64,000 bases of DNA, from positions 18,772-82,771 of the forward strand of contig CAMAFR010000004.1 in assembly GCA_945833835.1 (NCBI GenBank). The letters run 5' to 3'. This DNA is from an uncultured Bacteroides sp. Its GTDB lineage: Bacteria; Bacteroidota; Bacteroidia; Bacteroidales; Bacteroidaceae. Within the stretch, counting starts at the first letter, position 1; each line of letters begins with the position of its first letter. Made by a program: the position numbers and the translations under genes. Below the pieces are notes generated by a model. The model was not told the origin of the DNA. It made no database searches and was given only the letters and a program-made list of their open reading frames with translations. This document shows, piece after piece, positions 52,719-62,328 of this stretch.

Positions 52719-54415
52719 TTTTTAAGGGAATACACGGTTACACTGGCTTTACCTTTCACAGTCACCTTGTTGTAGGCGGCCGAGGGGAAGACAAGGTTGG
52801 TCATGGCCATCTTGCCGTCTGCGTCAAACACCTCCACGCTGCACTTGTCGATGAAGATGCGCAGCTGCCGCAGTGGGCCGTAGGTGGGGGCGGAGGTCAC
52901 GGCGGGGAAGGCGTCGCTGAAGGCTACGTTGCCGCTGTGGCGGCGGTCCATGTCAAAGATTTCTTGTTCAGCGTCATAGGTCATCACCACCCGTTCGCCG
53001 GCTGCGTTGCGCAGTGTGATTTGGGCATCGCCCTTGAGGGTGACCACCAGCTCGCAGCTCTCTGAGGGGTTCTTCTGTTTCGGGCCGCGTGCCGCGTCCA
53101 TCTCCCGTACCGGTTTCACGGAGCAGTAGGTCTTGCCGTGGTGTTCGAACAGGCCCAGTTCTCGGGCGATGCTGTTGGCCGAGCGGAACTGGCGGGTGGG
53201 CACCTGGTTGGCATATTGCCAGTTGCTCATCCAGGCGATGGCTACCCGTCGGTGGTCCGGGGCATTGTCGAAGGTCACGGTGGCGTAGTGGTCCTTGCCG
53301 TAGTCCATCCACTTGGTCACCTCGGGGCGGTCCTCGCAGGTGAAGGTATGTCCGTCAAACGTCCCCACGAAATATTGGGTGGCCGAACCACCCATCGGGC
53401 CGCCGGGATTGATGTTGCACAGCAGCAGCCATTTTTCCTGGCCGGTGCCTTCCACGGGGAGCTTCATCAGGTCGGGGCACTCCCATACGCCGCCGTGGTT
53501 GCCATAGCCATGACCGAACGAGCTTTCGTACTTCCACTCCTTCAGGTTGGACGAGGAATAAATCTGCATCTCCTGTCCGGCGGCGAGGATGAGGTTCCAG
53601 AAGCCGGCCTCTTCGTTCCAGAACACGTGCGGGTCGCGGAAGTCGGGCAGTGACGAGGTGATGACGGGGTTGCCGGCATACTTCGTGAAGGTGCGTCCGT
53701 TGTCGGTGCTGTAAGCCATGCTCTGCACCTGGCTCTGTCCGGCAGAGGTATAGAGGGCGACGATGGCCCCTTCGCCGAAACCGGCGGTGTTGTGGGTGTC
53801 CACCACTGCCGAGCCGCTGAAGATGGTGCCAAGGCCGTCTGCCTCGATGGCAGTAGGCTGTTGCTCCCAGTGGATGAGGTCGGTGCTGGTGGAGTGTCCC
53901 CACGTCATGTTCTCCCACTGCGAGCCGTAGGGGTTGTACTGGTAGTAGAGGTGCCACGTGCCGTCTTTGTAGAACATGCCGTTGGGGTCGTTCATCCATC
54001 CGTAGGCCGGCGTGTGGTGGTACGCGGGACGGTGTTTTTCCACATTCGCCGTGTCGAAGGTGTCGGCGTAGGTCATGTGTTTCAGACATGCGAAGTCGTT
54101 GATGATGCCGTTCGTGCGGAGGTTTCCGCTGAAGGTGATGTCGAGCAGCTCGCCGTTCTCCACTTCGTATGGCACGAAGTAGTCGGCCTTGTCGGTGGCC
54201 AGGCGGCAGTTGAAGGTCTTCACCAACTGGTTGTCTTTGATGACCCGGATGTGTGCGTTCTCCTCTTTCTCCTCCACGGGGAGCAGGAGGTACTTCTTTG
54301 GGGTGTCTATGCGGACCATCGCATGGCGGTTACCCAAAATCTCAGCTTTCTGTGCGGCGGCCGGAGCGGCGGTCGACAAGAGGGCTGTCAGCGTCAGCAG
54401 TTTTTCAATCTTCAT
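52715..54415 (-). CDS. GH32 fructan hydrolase (levanase/inulinase type)
   Basis: 566-aa glycoside hydrolase family 32 enzyme. Signal peptide ends AAPAAAQ with no lipobox, so probably periplasmic. A short N-terminal beta domain (about 25-125) precedes the five-bladed propeller with nucleophile D143 in WMNDPNG, transition-state stabiliser RDP at 260-262 and acid/base glutamate in ECPD (E312), then the C-terminal beta-sandwich. Likely exo-acting fructosidase releasing fructose; levan versus inulin preference cannot be read from sequence. First gene of the GH32-MFS-kinase unit. Confidence 0.92.
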   Translation of the reverse strand: MKIEKLLTLTALLSTAAPAAAQKAEILGNRHAMVRIDTPKKYLLLPVEEKEENAHIRVIKDNQLVKTFNCRLATDKADYFVPYEVENGELLDITFSGNLRTNGIINDFACLKHMTYADTFDTANVEKHRPAYHHTPAYGWMNDPNGMFYKDGTWHLYYQYNPYGSQWENMTWGHSTSTDLIHWEQQPTAIEADGLGTIFSGSAVVDTHNTAGFGEGAIVALYTSAGQSQVQSMAYSTDNGRTFTKYAGNPVITSSLPDFRDPHVFWNEEAGFWNLILAAGQEMQIYSSSNLKEWKYESSFGHGYGNHGGVWECPDLMKLPVEGTGQEKWLLLCNINPGGPMGGSATQYFVGTFDGHTFTCEDRPEVTKWMDYGKDHYATVTFDNAPDHRRVAIAWMSNWQYANQVPTRQFRSANSIARELGLFEHHGKTYCSVKPVREMDAARGPKQKNPSESCELVVTLKGDAQITLRNAAGERVVMTYDAEQEIFDMDRRHSGNVAFSDAFPAVTSAPTYGPLRQLRIFIDKCSVEVFDADGKMAMTNLVFPSAAYNKVTVKGKASVTVYSLKK

Positions 54416-54773
54416 AATTCAAGATAAACAAATGTTGATATTTTAATTCTTTTCACTCATAATTGTCCAATCGTCGGACCTGAAAAACAATCTTCTTACC
54501 TAAAAAAAACGAATACCCAAACCTTTCGTAGTAGATACGTGCTTTCACAAGCACTGGTCTCTTTCATTCCTATCATACCATTTTATTTCAATTCATCTCT
54601 TGATAACATTTATGTCACGGTTACCTTTTCTGGCAGCGAAATTAGGAGAAAACGGAGTGCTCCGCTTTAAAAATTGATTCGTAGGCTCCTAAAAACCGTT
54701 CATGTAACATTTTTCTTAGTGTTGGCCTTGTTTTTTGTAGGGGGTAGGGGCAGGTCTTGACATTTATACAATG
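54416..54773. other. intergenic region upstream of GH32
   Basis: About 360 AT-rich bases without a gene. A near-consensus -7 (AACATTTG on the coding strand, 54436-54429) lies just 7-15 bases before the GH32 start, which is close for a promoter. CGGAGTGCTCCG near 54654 is a short palindrome that could act as a hairpin or a binding site. No other structure is evident. Confidence 0.4.
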
Positions 54774-54808
54774 GAGGGTGTGCATGCTATGCACCCATGC
54801 ACACCCTC
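54774..54808 (-). terminator. hairpin after the fructan susD
   Basis: GAGGGTGTGCATG (54774-54786) pairs perfectly with CATGCACACCCTC (54796-54808) around a 9-base loop, 17 bases beyond the SusD stop. No T tract follows on the - strand, so it may be a partial terminator or an mRNA-stabilising hairpin. Confidence 0.6.
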
Positions 54809-54824
54809 GCTGTCTGTCAGATGA

Positions 54825-56564
54825 TTATTCGTAATTTTTGTTCTGGGTGTACAGGCCGGGCACGTAGAACATCTGGTTGTAAGGCACGGGCCAGAACTCG
54901 TTCTTTTCGGGGGTGAAGTGCGCGTCCTTCAGATACTGCGCATAGGTCTGTCCGTCGTAGACATCGTTCTGCTCGGAGGCGAAGTAGGCGTTGAGGGTGG
55001 CAGAGGCGATACCCCAGCGGCGGAGGTCAAAGAAACGGCTGCTCTCCATGGCCATCTCCAGACGGCGTTCCCAGCGCACGCACTGGCGGGCCACCTCTTT
55101 CGAGCTGAAATAGCCGGCGGGATAGGGCTTGATCTCCACCTGGTCGGCGGCATAGGCGATGTGCTTGTCGACGGAGTTGGCGGCACGGTTGCGTATGTCG
55201 TTCACAATCTGCTCTGCTTCCCCCAGACGGTTCAGCTCAGCCAAGGCCTCGGCGCGCATCAGCATCACGTCGGTGTAGCGGAACACATAGTCGTTCATGG
55301 CGAAGGCCTGCCACGGCTGGTTGAACGTCTCTCCCTTCGAACGCTGCGGCACGTCTTTCAGCGAGGTGTAGTAGCCGTAGGTGTTCGGTGTGCGTGAGTT
55401 GGCGGTGGTCTGTGTGTACTCCGCTTCATACTTGTAGGGGAAGGTAGGCATGCCCACGGTGTGGAACAAGCGCGGATCCCACTTCTGGGCGGTGGGCTGT
55501 CCGTTCACCGGGAAGTCGATGCGGTCGTTGAAGTGATCGAACATCGGCAATCCGTTCTGTGTCTTGTAGGCGTTCACCAGGTTCTGGCTCGGCTTGTGGA
55601 AATCCCATCCGCATGACCACATGCCCCAGCAGCCGTTCAGCGTGTTGCTCCAGTTGGCACGGCCAAACATTGTGTTGTCATCCTTATAGTCGCTCATCTG
55701 TACGGCGAAGACGCTCTCCTTGGAGTTCTTGTAGTCGGGCAGGAAGATGTCGCCGAAGTCTTCGAGGTAGCCGTATTGCGAGTTTTTCACCTCTTCCGTG
55801 TACGTGATGACCTGGTTCAGGTAGTCTTGGTTGATGTGGTCCACGCCGGTGCCCGACTCGTAGCCCTCGCCGTAGGCCAGGTTCAGGTAGCATTTGGCCA
55901 GATAGCTGGCCGCGGCGATTTTGTTGGCGCGACCACCGTCCTTCTGCACGGCCGGCAGCACGTCGTAGGCTTCTTTGAAGTCGGCGATCACTTTGTCGAA
56001 GAGCTGGCTGTAGCTGAACTCGTCGTTGCGCACGCTTTCGTGCGAGCCCTCGCGGACCACGTTCTCGTCAATCCAGGGAATGTTGTGGAAGACGGTGAGC
56101 AGCTTGTAGTAGAAGTGGGCGCGCAGGAACTTCACTTCGGCCTTGCGCTGCGCCACGGTCGCGGCCTCCGGCCCCTCGTAGTCTTCGAGCGAGATGAGCG
56201 CCTTGTTGCAGCGCGAGATGGCGCAGTACAGGCGGTACCAGAGCTCGTCCATGTGGTCGGGCTGCGAGGCGGTGAGGGTAGAGAACACCTCGAACGAGTG
56301 GTAGTTGGTGTCGGTCGTGCCCGACCCGCCTTTCAGGCAGTCGTCGCTGGCCAGGTCGCCATACGGCCAGAGGTTGAACGGATAGGTGTACCAGCAGTCG
56401 CCCAGCATGGCGTAGGCGGCGTTCACCATTTCTTCCTGGTGAGAGAAGGCGGTGTCTTCGTCAATCTTTCCTTCGGGAGCGACGTCGATGAAATCGTCGC
56501 AGGAAGTGATGCTCAGCCCTACGGCTGCCGCCAGCAATATGTTTCTAAACGATAATGTCTTCAT
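54825..56564 (-). CDS. susD: SusD-like fructan-binding lipoprotein
   Basis: 579-aa surface glycan-binding lipoprotein (lipobox ending ITSC at about residue 22). Helical SusD fold with EEMVNAAYAMLGDCWY, FLRAHFYYKLLTVFHNIPW and the C-terminal RWERRLEMAMESSRFFDLRRW. Pairs with the SusC encoded 92 bases upstream. Context (GH32, kinase, HTCS) indicates levan or inulin binding; sequence alone does not prove it. Confidence 0.9.
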   Translation of the reverse strand: MKTLSFRNILLAAAVGLSITSCDDFIDVAPEGKIDEDTAFSHQEEMVNAAYAMLGDCWYTYPFNLWPYGDLASDDCLKGGSGTTDTNYHSFEVFSTLTASQPDHMDELWYRLYCAISRCNKALISLEDYEGPEAATVAQRKAEVKFLRAHFYYKLLTVFHNIPWIDENVVREGSHESVRNDEFSYSQLFDKVIADFKEAYDVLPAVQKDGGRANKIAAASYLAKCYLNLAYGEGYESGTGVDHINQDYLNQVITYTEEVKNSQYGYLEDFGDIFLPDYKNSKESVFAVQMSDYKDDNTMFGRANWSNTLNGCWGMWSCGWDFHKPSQNLVNAYKTQNGLPMFDHFNDRIDFPVNGQPTAQKWDPRLFHTVGMPTFPYKYEAEYTQTTANSRTPNTYGYYTSLKDVPQRSKGETFNQPWQAFAMNDYVFRYTDVMLMRAEALAELNRLGEAEQIVNDIRNRAANSVDKHIAYAADQVEIKPYPAGYFSSKEVARQCVRWERRLEMAMESSRFFDLRRWGIASATLNAYFASEQNDVYDGQTYAQYLKDAHFTPEKNEFWPVPYNQMFYVPGLYTQNKNYE

Positions 56565-56656
56565 GTGATGTAAATGTTTCTTTGGTAACTGAAAAAACGT
56601 GTATATGCGTAACTAAAACCTATTTGTGGGTGTCCTGTCTTCGGGGTAAGGCCGGT

Positions 56657-59600
56657 TTAGAACCCTACCTGAAGGCCGAACGAGAGTGACATGGGGCGCG
56701 GATAAGCCCAAGCCGTGTTTTCGGGGTCGGAGCAGGTGAGGCTGCTGCTCTTGAGCGTCAGCAGGTTGTTGCCGGCCACGTAGACGCGCAGATTGCTCAT
56801 CTTCAGTTTGCTGATGGCCTTCTGCGGCACCGTGTAGCCAATCTGCAGGTTGCGCAGCTTGAGGTAGGAGCCGCTCTCCACGAAGTAGCTCGACACGCGC
56901 CCTTCGTCGCCCACGTTGTTGGTGGTCAGTGCGGGGATGGTCGACGAGGTATTCTCGGTGGTCCAGGCACCCAGCAGGCGGTTCCCTTTGTTGGAGCCGG
57001 CATCGGTCAGGCTCCAGAAGTCGGTCTGGAATTTCTGGTCGTTGTAGACATCTTGTCCGTACACGCCCTGCCAGAACATGGAGAAGTCGAAGTTCTTGTA
57101 GTTGAGCGCGATGTTCAAGCCGTAAGAGAACTTGGGCACGGGGTTGTAAATCCAGTCTTGGTCTTCGGCGTTGATGACCTTGTCGTTGTTGAGGTCGGCA
57201 TATTTCAGACCACCCACACGGGCTCCCGGCTGGCCGGAGGCATCCACTTCGGCCTGGTTCTGGTAGAGGCCCTCTACGATGTAGCCCACACGCGAGCCGT
57301 AAGGCATCTTGGCCTCCACAAGGTTCTGTTTCGTGGTGTGCTGGTAAGATCCGGTGGTGGTTTCGGGCAGGTAGGTCACTCGGCTGCGGAAGAAGTCCAG
57401 GTTGCCCTTGATGTCATAGCCGAAGCCGCTGGCGGTGGTGTGGCGGTAGCCCAGTGTAAACTCCATACCCCAGTTCTTCAGGCTCGGGCCGTTCACCCAC
57501 GAGGCGCCGCCTTCTCCCCAAGCTGCTAAGTAGGCGGGGTTGATGAGCATGTCGTCCACCTGCTTGATGTAGTAGTCCACCGTGCCGTAGAGGCTGCCGC
57601 CGAAGAGGTTGAAGTCCGTACCGATGTTCCATTGGGTGGTCGACTCCCACTTCAGGTTGTCGTTGGCTGTCTGGTAGGTGCGGAATCCCGATGGGAACGT
57701 TCCCGAACCTTGCAGATAAAGGTCGTAGGCGGTAGAGGTGACACGGTCGTTGCCATAGTCGGCGGCATACAGGCCGTAGCGGGCGTCGTTGGAGATGGCC
57801 TGGTTGCCGGTCTTGCCCCAAGAGGCGCGCAGCTTCCATTCGTCCAGCCAGTCGGTCTTGATGTGCTGTGACAGGCGGTAACCCAGGGTGACGGCCGGGA
57901 ACGTACCATAGCGGTTGTTGCGTCCGAAACGCGAGCTGCCGTCGCGACGGATGGTGAACGAGGCCAGTACGAGGTCTTTCCAGTTATAGTCTACCTTGCC
58001 GAAGAACGACACGAGGGCATAGCCTTCGCGGATGCCGCTGGAGCGGCGGGTGCCGATGGCGGCGTCGGGCCACATATAGTCATAGTCTTCGAGGGCGAAG
58101 CTCTCGGCATAGCCGGAGAAGTCCACCTTCTGCTGGCGGAAGAGCTCCATACCTACCAGGAAGTTGAAGGTGTGTTCGTCCCAGAGGGTGGTGTTGTAGG
58201 TGGCGGTGTTGGACCACGTCCACTCCAGATTGTTGGCGTGCGAGAGGGTCACGCTGGGCACATTGTTGTTCACGATGTCCGAGTGGAAGGTCTGGTTCAC
58301 CGAGTGGATGAACGACGAGGTATGGTCGAGACCGAAATTGGAACGGAGGGTCAGGCCCTGCAGCGGCTTGATGTCCACGTAGGCATTGCCGAACACGCGC
58401 CAGGTGTTGAGGCGGTTGTCGCGGTTGTAGTACAGTTCGCGTAGCGGGTTCTGCCGGTCGCTCATGCCGCCTACGGGACCGCTGAAGGTGGTGCCGTCTT
58501 CCTCATAGAGGGGCACGGTGGGAGCCATCTTCAGGGCGTTCTCCATCGGGTGGCAGTCTACCTGCGAGGTGTAGGTCACGGTCAGGTTCTCGCCCACGGT
58601 CACTATTTTGTTGACGTTGTAGCTCATGTTCAGGCGGGCGGAGATGTTGCTGAAGTCGGTGTACTTCAGGATACCCTGGTTGTTCTTGTAGCCCACGGAG
58701 AAGAGGGCCGAATACTTGTCGGTGGCGTTGGAGAGCGAGAGGTCATAGCTCTGCTGCAGGCCGGTGCGCGAGATGGCTTTCAGCCAGTCGGTGTCCGAGT
58801 AGCGCATGGTCTTCTTCTGGTTCACGAAGCCGTCGTAGAGGCCGCCCACGGTGTATTCCTTATATCCCTTGGTGGCGGGGTCGTAGGCACGGATGGGGGT
58901 GCCGCCCGCTGCCGAGAGGCTCAGGCCGTAGTTGCCGGCATAGGCCACGGGGTCAATGCCGTCGTTCAGGGCTGCCTGCACCAGGGCGGTGGCATACTCG
59001 GAGGTGTTGCAGAGGTCCATTGTGGACTGGGAGGTGTAGAACTGGCTGGTGAGGTTGGCCGAGAAGTCCACTTTCACCTTGTCGCCCTTCTTGCCCCGGC
59101 GGGTGGTGATGATAATCACGCCGTTGGCCGCGCGCGAACCGTAGATGGAGGCCGAAGCCGCGTCTTTGAGCACCTGCATGCTCTCGATGTCGTTCATGTT
59201 AAGCGAGTTGAGCGATGCCGTGGTGGGCACACCGTCAATGATGTAAAGGGGGTCTTGCGAGGCGTTGAACGAGCCGATACCACGGATGCGCACCGTACCC
59301 GTGCCCGAGGGGGAACCGTCGGTCGTCACCGTCATGCCGGCCACCTTGCCCTGCAGGGCACGCATCGGGTCGGTGTCTGCCGCCGTCTTCAGGTCCTTGG
59401 GCTGTACTACGGCCACCGAGCCTGTCAGGTCCGCCTTGCGTTGGGTGGTGTAGCCCGTCACTACCACTTCCTCCAAGGTCTGGCTGTCTTCCTCCAGCAC
59501 AATCTTCAGGTTTTTGGCTGCCGGGACTTCACGGGTGACGTATCCCACATAACTGATCACTAAGGTAGCTCCTGCGGGCACTTGCAACCGGAAACCGCCG

Positions 59601-59773
59601 TCCAGGTCGGTAATGGTGCCGTTGGCCGAAGCCTTTTCCTGTACTGTGGCGCCGATGATGGCCTCGCCGTTGGCGTCGACCACCGTCCCGCTTACCTCAA
59701 CTGTCTGCGCTGCCAACACCGTACACATCATCGGCATCACCGCGCCTGCTAAAAATCGTCTTACATTTTTCAT
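56657..59773 (-). CDS. susC: SusC-like fructan importer
   Basis: 1038-aa TonB-dependent outer-membrane transporter. Signal peptide (AGAVMPMMCTVLAAQ), carboxypeptidase-regulatory-like domain (VEVSGTVVDANGEAIIGATV), plug with EEVVVTGYTTQRKADLTGSV, GTVRIRGIGSFNASQDPLYIIDGVP and SIYGSRAANGVIIITTRRG, then the barrel ending SLSFGLQVGF. Reading frame intact. Works with the downstream SusD to move fructan oligosaccharides into the periplasm. Confidence 0.93.
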   Translation of the reverse strand: MKNVRRFLAGAVMPMMCTVLAAQTVEVSGTVVDANGEAIIGATVQEKASANGTITDLDGGFRLQVPAGATLVISYVGYVTREVPAAKNLKIVLEEDSQTLEEVVVTGYTTQRKADLTGSVAVVQPKDLKTAADTDPMRALQGKVAGMTVTTDGSPSGTGTVRIRGIGSFNASQDPLYIIDGVPTTASLNSLNMNDIESMQVLKDAASASIYGSRAANGVIIITTRRGKKGDKVKVDFSANLTSQFYTSQSTMDLCNTSEYATALVQAALNDGIDPVAYAGNYGLSLSAAGGTPIRAYDPATKGYKEYTVGGLYDGFVNQKKTMRYSDTDWLKAISRTGLQQSYDLSLSNATDKYSALFSVGYKNNQGILKYTDFSNISARLNMSYNVNKIVTVGENLTVTYTSQVDCHPMENALKMAPTVPLYEEDGTTFSGPVGGMSDRQNPLRELYYNRDNRLNTWRVFGNAYVDIKPLQGLTLRSNFGLDHTSSFIHSVNQTFHSDIVNNNVPSVTLSHANNLEWTWSNTATYNTTLWDEHTFNFLVGMELFRQQKVDFSGYAESFALEDYDYMWPDAAIGTRRSSGIREGYALVSFFGKVDYNWKDLVLASFTIRRDGSSRFGRNNRYGTFPAVTLGYRLSQHIKTDWLDEWKLRASWGKTGNQAISNDARYGLYAADYGNDRVTSTAYDLYLQGSGTFPSGFRTYQTANDNLKWESTTQWNIGTDFNLFGGSLYGTVDYYIKQVDDMLINPAYLAAWGEGGASWVNGPSLKNWGMEFTLGYRHTTASGFGYDIKGNLDFFRSRVTYLPETTTGSYQHTTKQNLVEAKMPYGSRVGYIVEGLYQNQAEVDASGQPGARVGGLKYADLNNDKVINAEDQDWIYNPVPKFSYGLNIALNYKNFDFSMFWQGVYGQDVYNDQKFQTDFWSLTDAGSNKGNRLLGAWTTENTSSTIPALTTNNVGDEGRVSSYFVESGSYLKLRNLQIGYTVPQKAISKLKMSNLRVYVAGNNLLTLKSSSLTCSDPENTAWAYPRPMSLSFGLQVGF

Positions 59774-59822
59774 TTGTAACGTTTTAGGTTAATAAATTAG
59801 GTGGATAAATCTGAAAACGCTG

Positions 59823-59830
59823 CAAATGTA
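59823..59830 (-). promoter_or_regulatory. promoter -7 element of the fructan susCD operon
   Basis: CAAATGTA on the + strand reads TACATTTG on the coding strand. A TTTAAA stretch about 21 bases further upstream could supply the -33. Lies between the regulator gene and susC, about 50 bases before the susC start. Confidence 0.5.
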
Positions 59831-59958
59831 AGGAGCACACCGAAGCGTCTGTTTAAAGTTTCGTTCAGCGGCTGCAATAAATGTTTCGATGTATCATTTT
59901 TAGCCGAGAATGAACGATTATTTGTTTTCTTCCGGCCGTAGGCGGGTGGGAAAGGCCG

Positions 59959-62226
59959 TCAGCCTCTCCACTCGCCGGGAGTTTTGCCGTATTCGTCCTT
60001 GAAACACTTGGCGAAATAAGAGGGGGCGCTGAAGCCCGTCTCGTAGGCTATCTCGGAGATGGTCTTGTCTGTCGTCTCCAACAGGCGGCGGCCCTGATCC
60101 ACCCGCGACTTGCGCAGCACCTCTACCGGCGACATTCCTGTCAGGGTCTTTGTCTTGCGGTAGAGCTGTACGCGGCTCATGCCGATTTCCTCGCCGATGC
60201 GCTCCACGCCGAAGTCGGCGTCGGCCAGGTGTTGGCGGATGATGTCGTGCAGGCGTCCTACGAACGTCATGTCCTTGTCATCGGGTGGCAGGGCAGGCGC
60301 CTGCACCGGTTGTCCGCCCACGATGCCGGCGGCAAACGCGCGGCGCAGGGTGCGGCGCAGGGCCAGCAGGTTCTCGATGCGGGCCAGCAGCAGGGCGGCT
60401 GTGAACGGCTTGGTGATGTAGGCGTCGGCACCGTGCACATAACCTTCCACCCGTTGCTCTTCCAGCGAGCGGGCCGTGAGCAGCAGCACGGGGATGTGGC
60501 AGGTCACGGGGTCCGACTTCACCTCGCGGCACAGCTGCAGGCCGTCCATTACGGGCATCATCACGTCGCTCACTATCAGGTCGGGCACCATGCGACGGGC
60601 TTCCTTCAGCCCTGCTGCACCGTCGGCCGCCAGCGTCACGTGGTAGCGGTCCTCCAGCAGGCCCTTCAGCAGGGTGCGCACATCGGCATTGTCGTCCACC
60701 ACCAGCAGTTCGGGTTTCTCGCTCTTGCCCTCGTTGTCGGTGGCAGCTGCCGGCTGCTGTTCGGTGGCCGGATGTTCTGCCGGTGCCGCCGGTTCTTCGG
60801 CGAGTGCTTCCGGCTGCTCCAGTCCTATCTTCCGGAAGTCGAGGATTTCGTCCACCAGCTGTTTCAGGCGGCCCAGGTTGCGGTGCATCATCTCCACCCA
60901 TTGCCGCTGTTCTCCGCACAGGCTGCTGTCGGCAAACAGCTTCTCTACCGGGCCGGCAATCAGGGTGAGCGGCGTGCGCAGGTGGTGGCCGATGTTGGTG
61001 AAGAACACCAGGCGGGCATCGGCCATGTCCTCCAGCTGGCGGTAGAGCTGCTGCAGCTCCTGGTGGCGCCGTGCCAGTTCGGTGTTGGCCTGGTGCAGCC
61101 GGTCGTTGATGCGCGACTTCGCCCAGTAGGAACGCAGGGTGATGACCGTCAGCACGGCGATGATAAGGAAGAGGATGAGGAAGAACACGATAACCTGCCG
61201 CTGCATGTTGACCTGCGAGAAGTACGTGTCCAGCTTGCCGTAGATGGTCTGGAGGTCACCGCTCACACGTTCCAGCTCTTTGTATTGCATCAGCAGTAGC
61301 TCGGCGTTGGTAGAGTCCACTACGGCCGAGTAGAGCGTGTTCTCCCGCTCGTAGGGTTGGCCCTCCAGTATCTTCAGTGCCAGCCGCATCACCTCCATGC
61401 CTTGGGTGGGGTAGATGTAGGTGGCTCGCAGCAGGCCCTGCTGTACGCACTCTATGCCGCCGCCCGGGGTGGGCAAGGCGTCTACGCCGTAGTAGATCAG
61501 GCGGTCCAGCCCGTGCTCTATTGCCACCTGTCGTGCGCCGAGTGCCAGGCGGTCGTTGTGGCCGAAGACACAGTCGATGTCGCTGTGCGCCTGTAGTATC
61601 TCTTCCATCGCTTTTCGACCGCTCGCTTCCGTCCAGTCGCCTTCCTCGGAAGAGATGACCCGGATGTCCGGGTAGCCCGACAAGGCCGACAGGAACCCGC
61701 GGTGACGCTCGATGGCCGGCGACGAGCCTTTCAGGCCCGTGATCTCCACCACCGTGCCACGTCCTTTGAGCTGTGTGGCGATGAGCTGCCCCATGGTGTG
61801 TCCTACCTCATAGTTGTCCGCCCCCATGTAGGCGGTGTACTTCTCGGTGTCGGTCTTGCGGTCGAACAGAATGACGGGGATGCCCTTGTCGTACGCCTTG
61901 TCAATGGCGGCAGAGAGGGTGGTCTTCTGGTTGGGCGAGGCGATGAGCAGGTCCACCCCCTTGTTGATGTAATAGTCGATGTGTGCGCTCTGGAGGCTGT
62001 CGTTGTCGGCGGCGGAGAGGAACTCCAGCTCCACCTGGTTGCTCACATACCCGCCGATGATCAGCTCCCGGTTTTGTTTGTCGCGCCAGATGTCCTCGCT
62101 GCATTGCGACACGCCGATGTGCCATTTCTTCTCCTGCTGCGGGTGGCAGGCTGCTGTCAGGCCCGCCAGCAGGCCGATACACAATGACAGCCGGAAGGTT
62201 TTCCATAAAGACACTTGTTTTCTCAT
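59959..62226 (-). CDS. hybrid two-component fructose regulator lacking the HATPase domain
   Basis: 755 aa, BT1754-like hybrid regulator of fructan loci. In order: signal/first membrane segment (about 10-27), periplasmic sugar-binding-protein domain (about 35-320, e.g. GVSQCSEDIWRDKQN, TAYMGADNYEVGHTMG), membrane helix (about 345-364), coiled linker, HisKA dimerization domain with GHHLRTPLTL (H414), then a proline/alanine-rich linker, receiver domain (D554 in VSDVMMPVMDG, K606), and AraC-type DNA-binding domain (about 675-755). HisKA ends at DFRKI (467) and the linker follows directly, so the roughly 200-residue ATP-binding kinase domain is absent, in frame, at about 60826. As read it cannot autophosphorylate. 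Natural loss or an assembly collapse. Confidence 0.85.
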   Translation of the reverse strand: MRKQVSLWKTFRLSLCIGLLAGLTAACHPQQEKKWHIGVSQCSEDIWRDKQNRELIIGGYVSNQVELEFLSAADNDSLQSAHIDYYINKGVDLLIASPNQKTTLSAAIDKAYDKGIPVILFDRKTDTEKYTAYMGADNYEVGHTMGQLIATQLKGRGTVVEITGLKGSSPAIERHRGFLSALSGYPDIRVISSEEGDWTEASGRKAMEEILQAHSDIDCVFGHNDRLALGARQVAIEHGLDRLIYYGVDALPTPGGGIECVQQGLLRATYIYPTQGMEVMRLALKILEGQPYERENTLYSAVVDSTNAELLLMQYKELERVSGDLQTIYGKLDTYFSQVNMQRQVIVFFLILFLIIAVLTVITLRSYWAKSRINDRLHQANTELARRHQELQQLYRQLEDMADARLVFFTNIGHHLRTPLTLIAGPVEKLFADSSLCGEQRQWVEMMHRNLGRLKQLVDEILDFRKIGLEQPEALAEEPAAPAEHPATEQQPAAATDNEGKSEKPELLVVDDNADVRTLLKGLLEDRYHVTLAADGAAGLKEARRMVPDLIVSDVMMPVMDGLQLCREVKSDPVTCHIPVLLLTARSLEEQRVEGYVHGADAYITKPFTAALLLARIENLLALRRTLRRAFAAGIVGGQPVQAPALPPDDKDMTFVGRLHDIIRQHLADADFGVERIGEEIGMSRVQLYRKTKTLTGMSPVEVLRKSRVDQGRRLLETTDKTISEIAYETGFSAPSYFAKCFKDEYGKTPGEWRG

Positions 62227-62328
62227 AGTCGGTTTTTCGATAGTATTGGGTTGTAAATCGGCGGAAAGATAAGAAAAAAAACGGAATTTGTAATGATTGG
62301 TACAAATTATTTATACAGTAGATTGATT

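Noticed and set aside
59959..62226. Treating the hybrid regulator as a lipoprotein because its N-terminus ends LTAAC
   Set aside because: It has a second membrane helix and cytoplasmic kinase, receiver and DNA-binding parts, so the segment is better read as the first membrane anchor or signal of an inner-membrane sensor.
62293..62328. Upstream ATG at 62293 as start of the recombinase
   Set aside because: The family N-terminus MATIKIKF begins at 62329; the 12 extra residues are AT-rich leader sequence.
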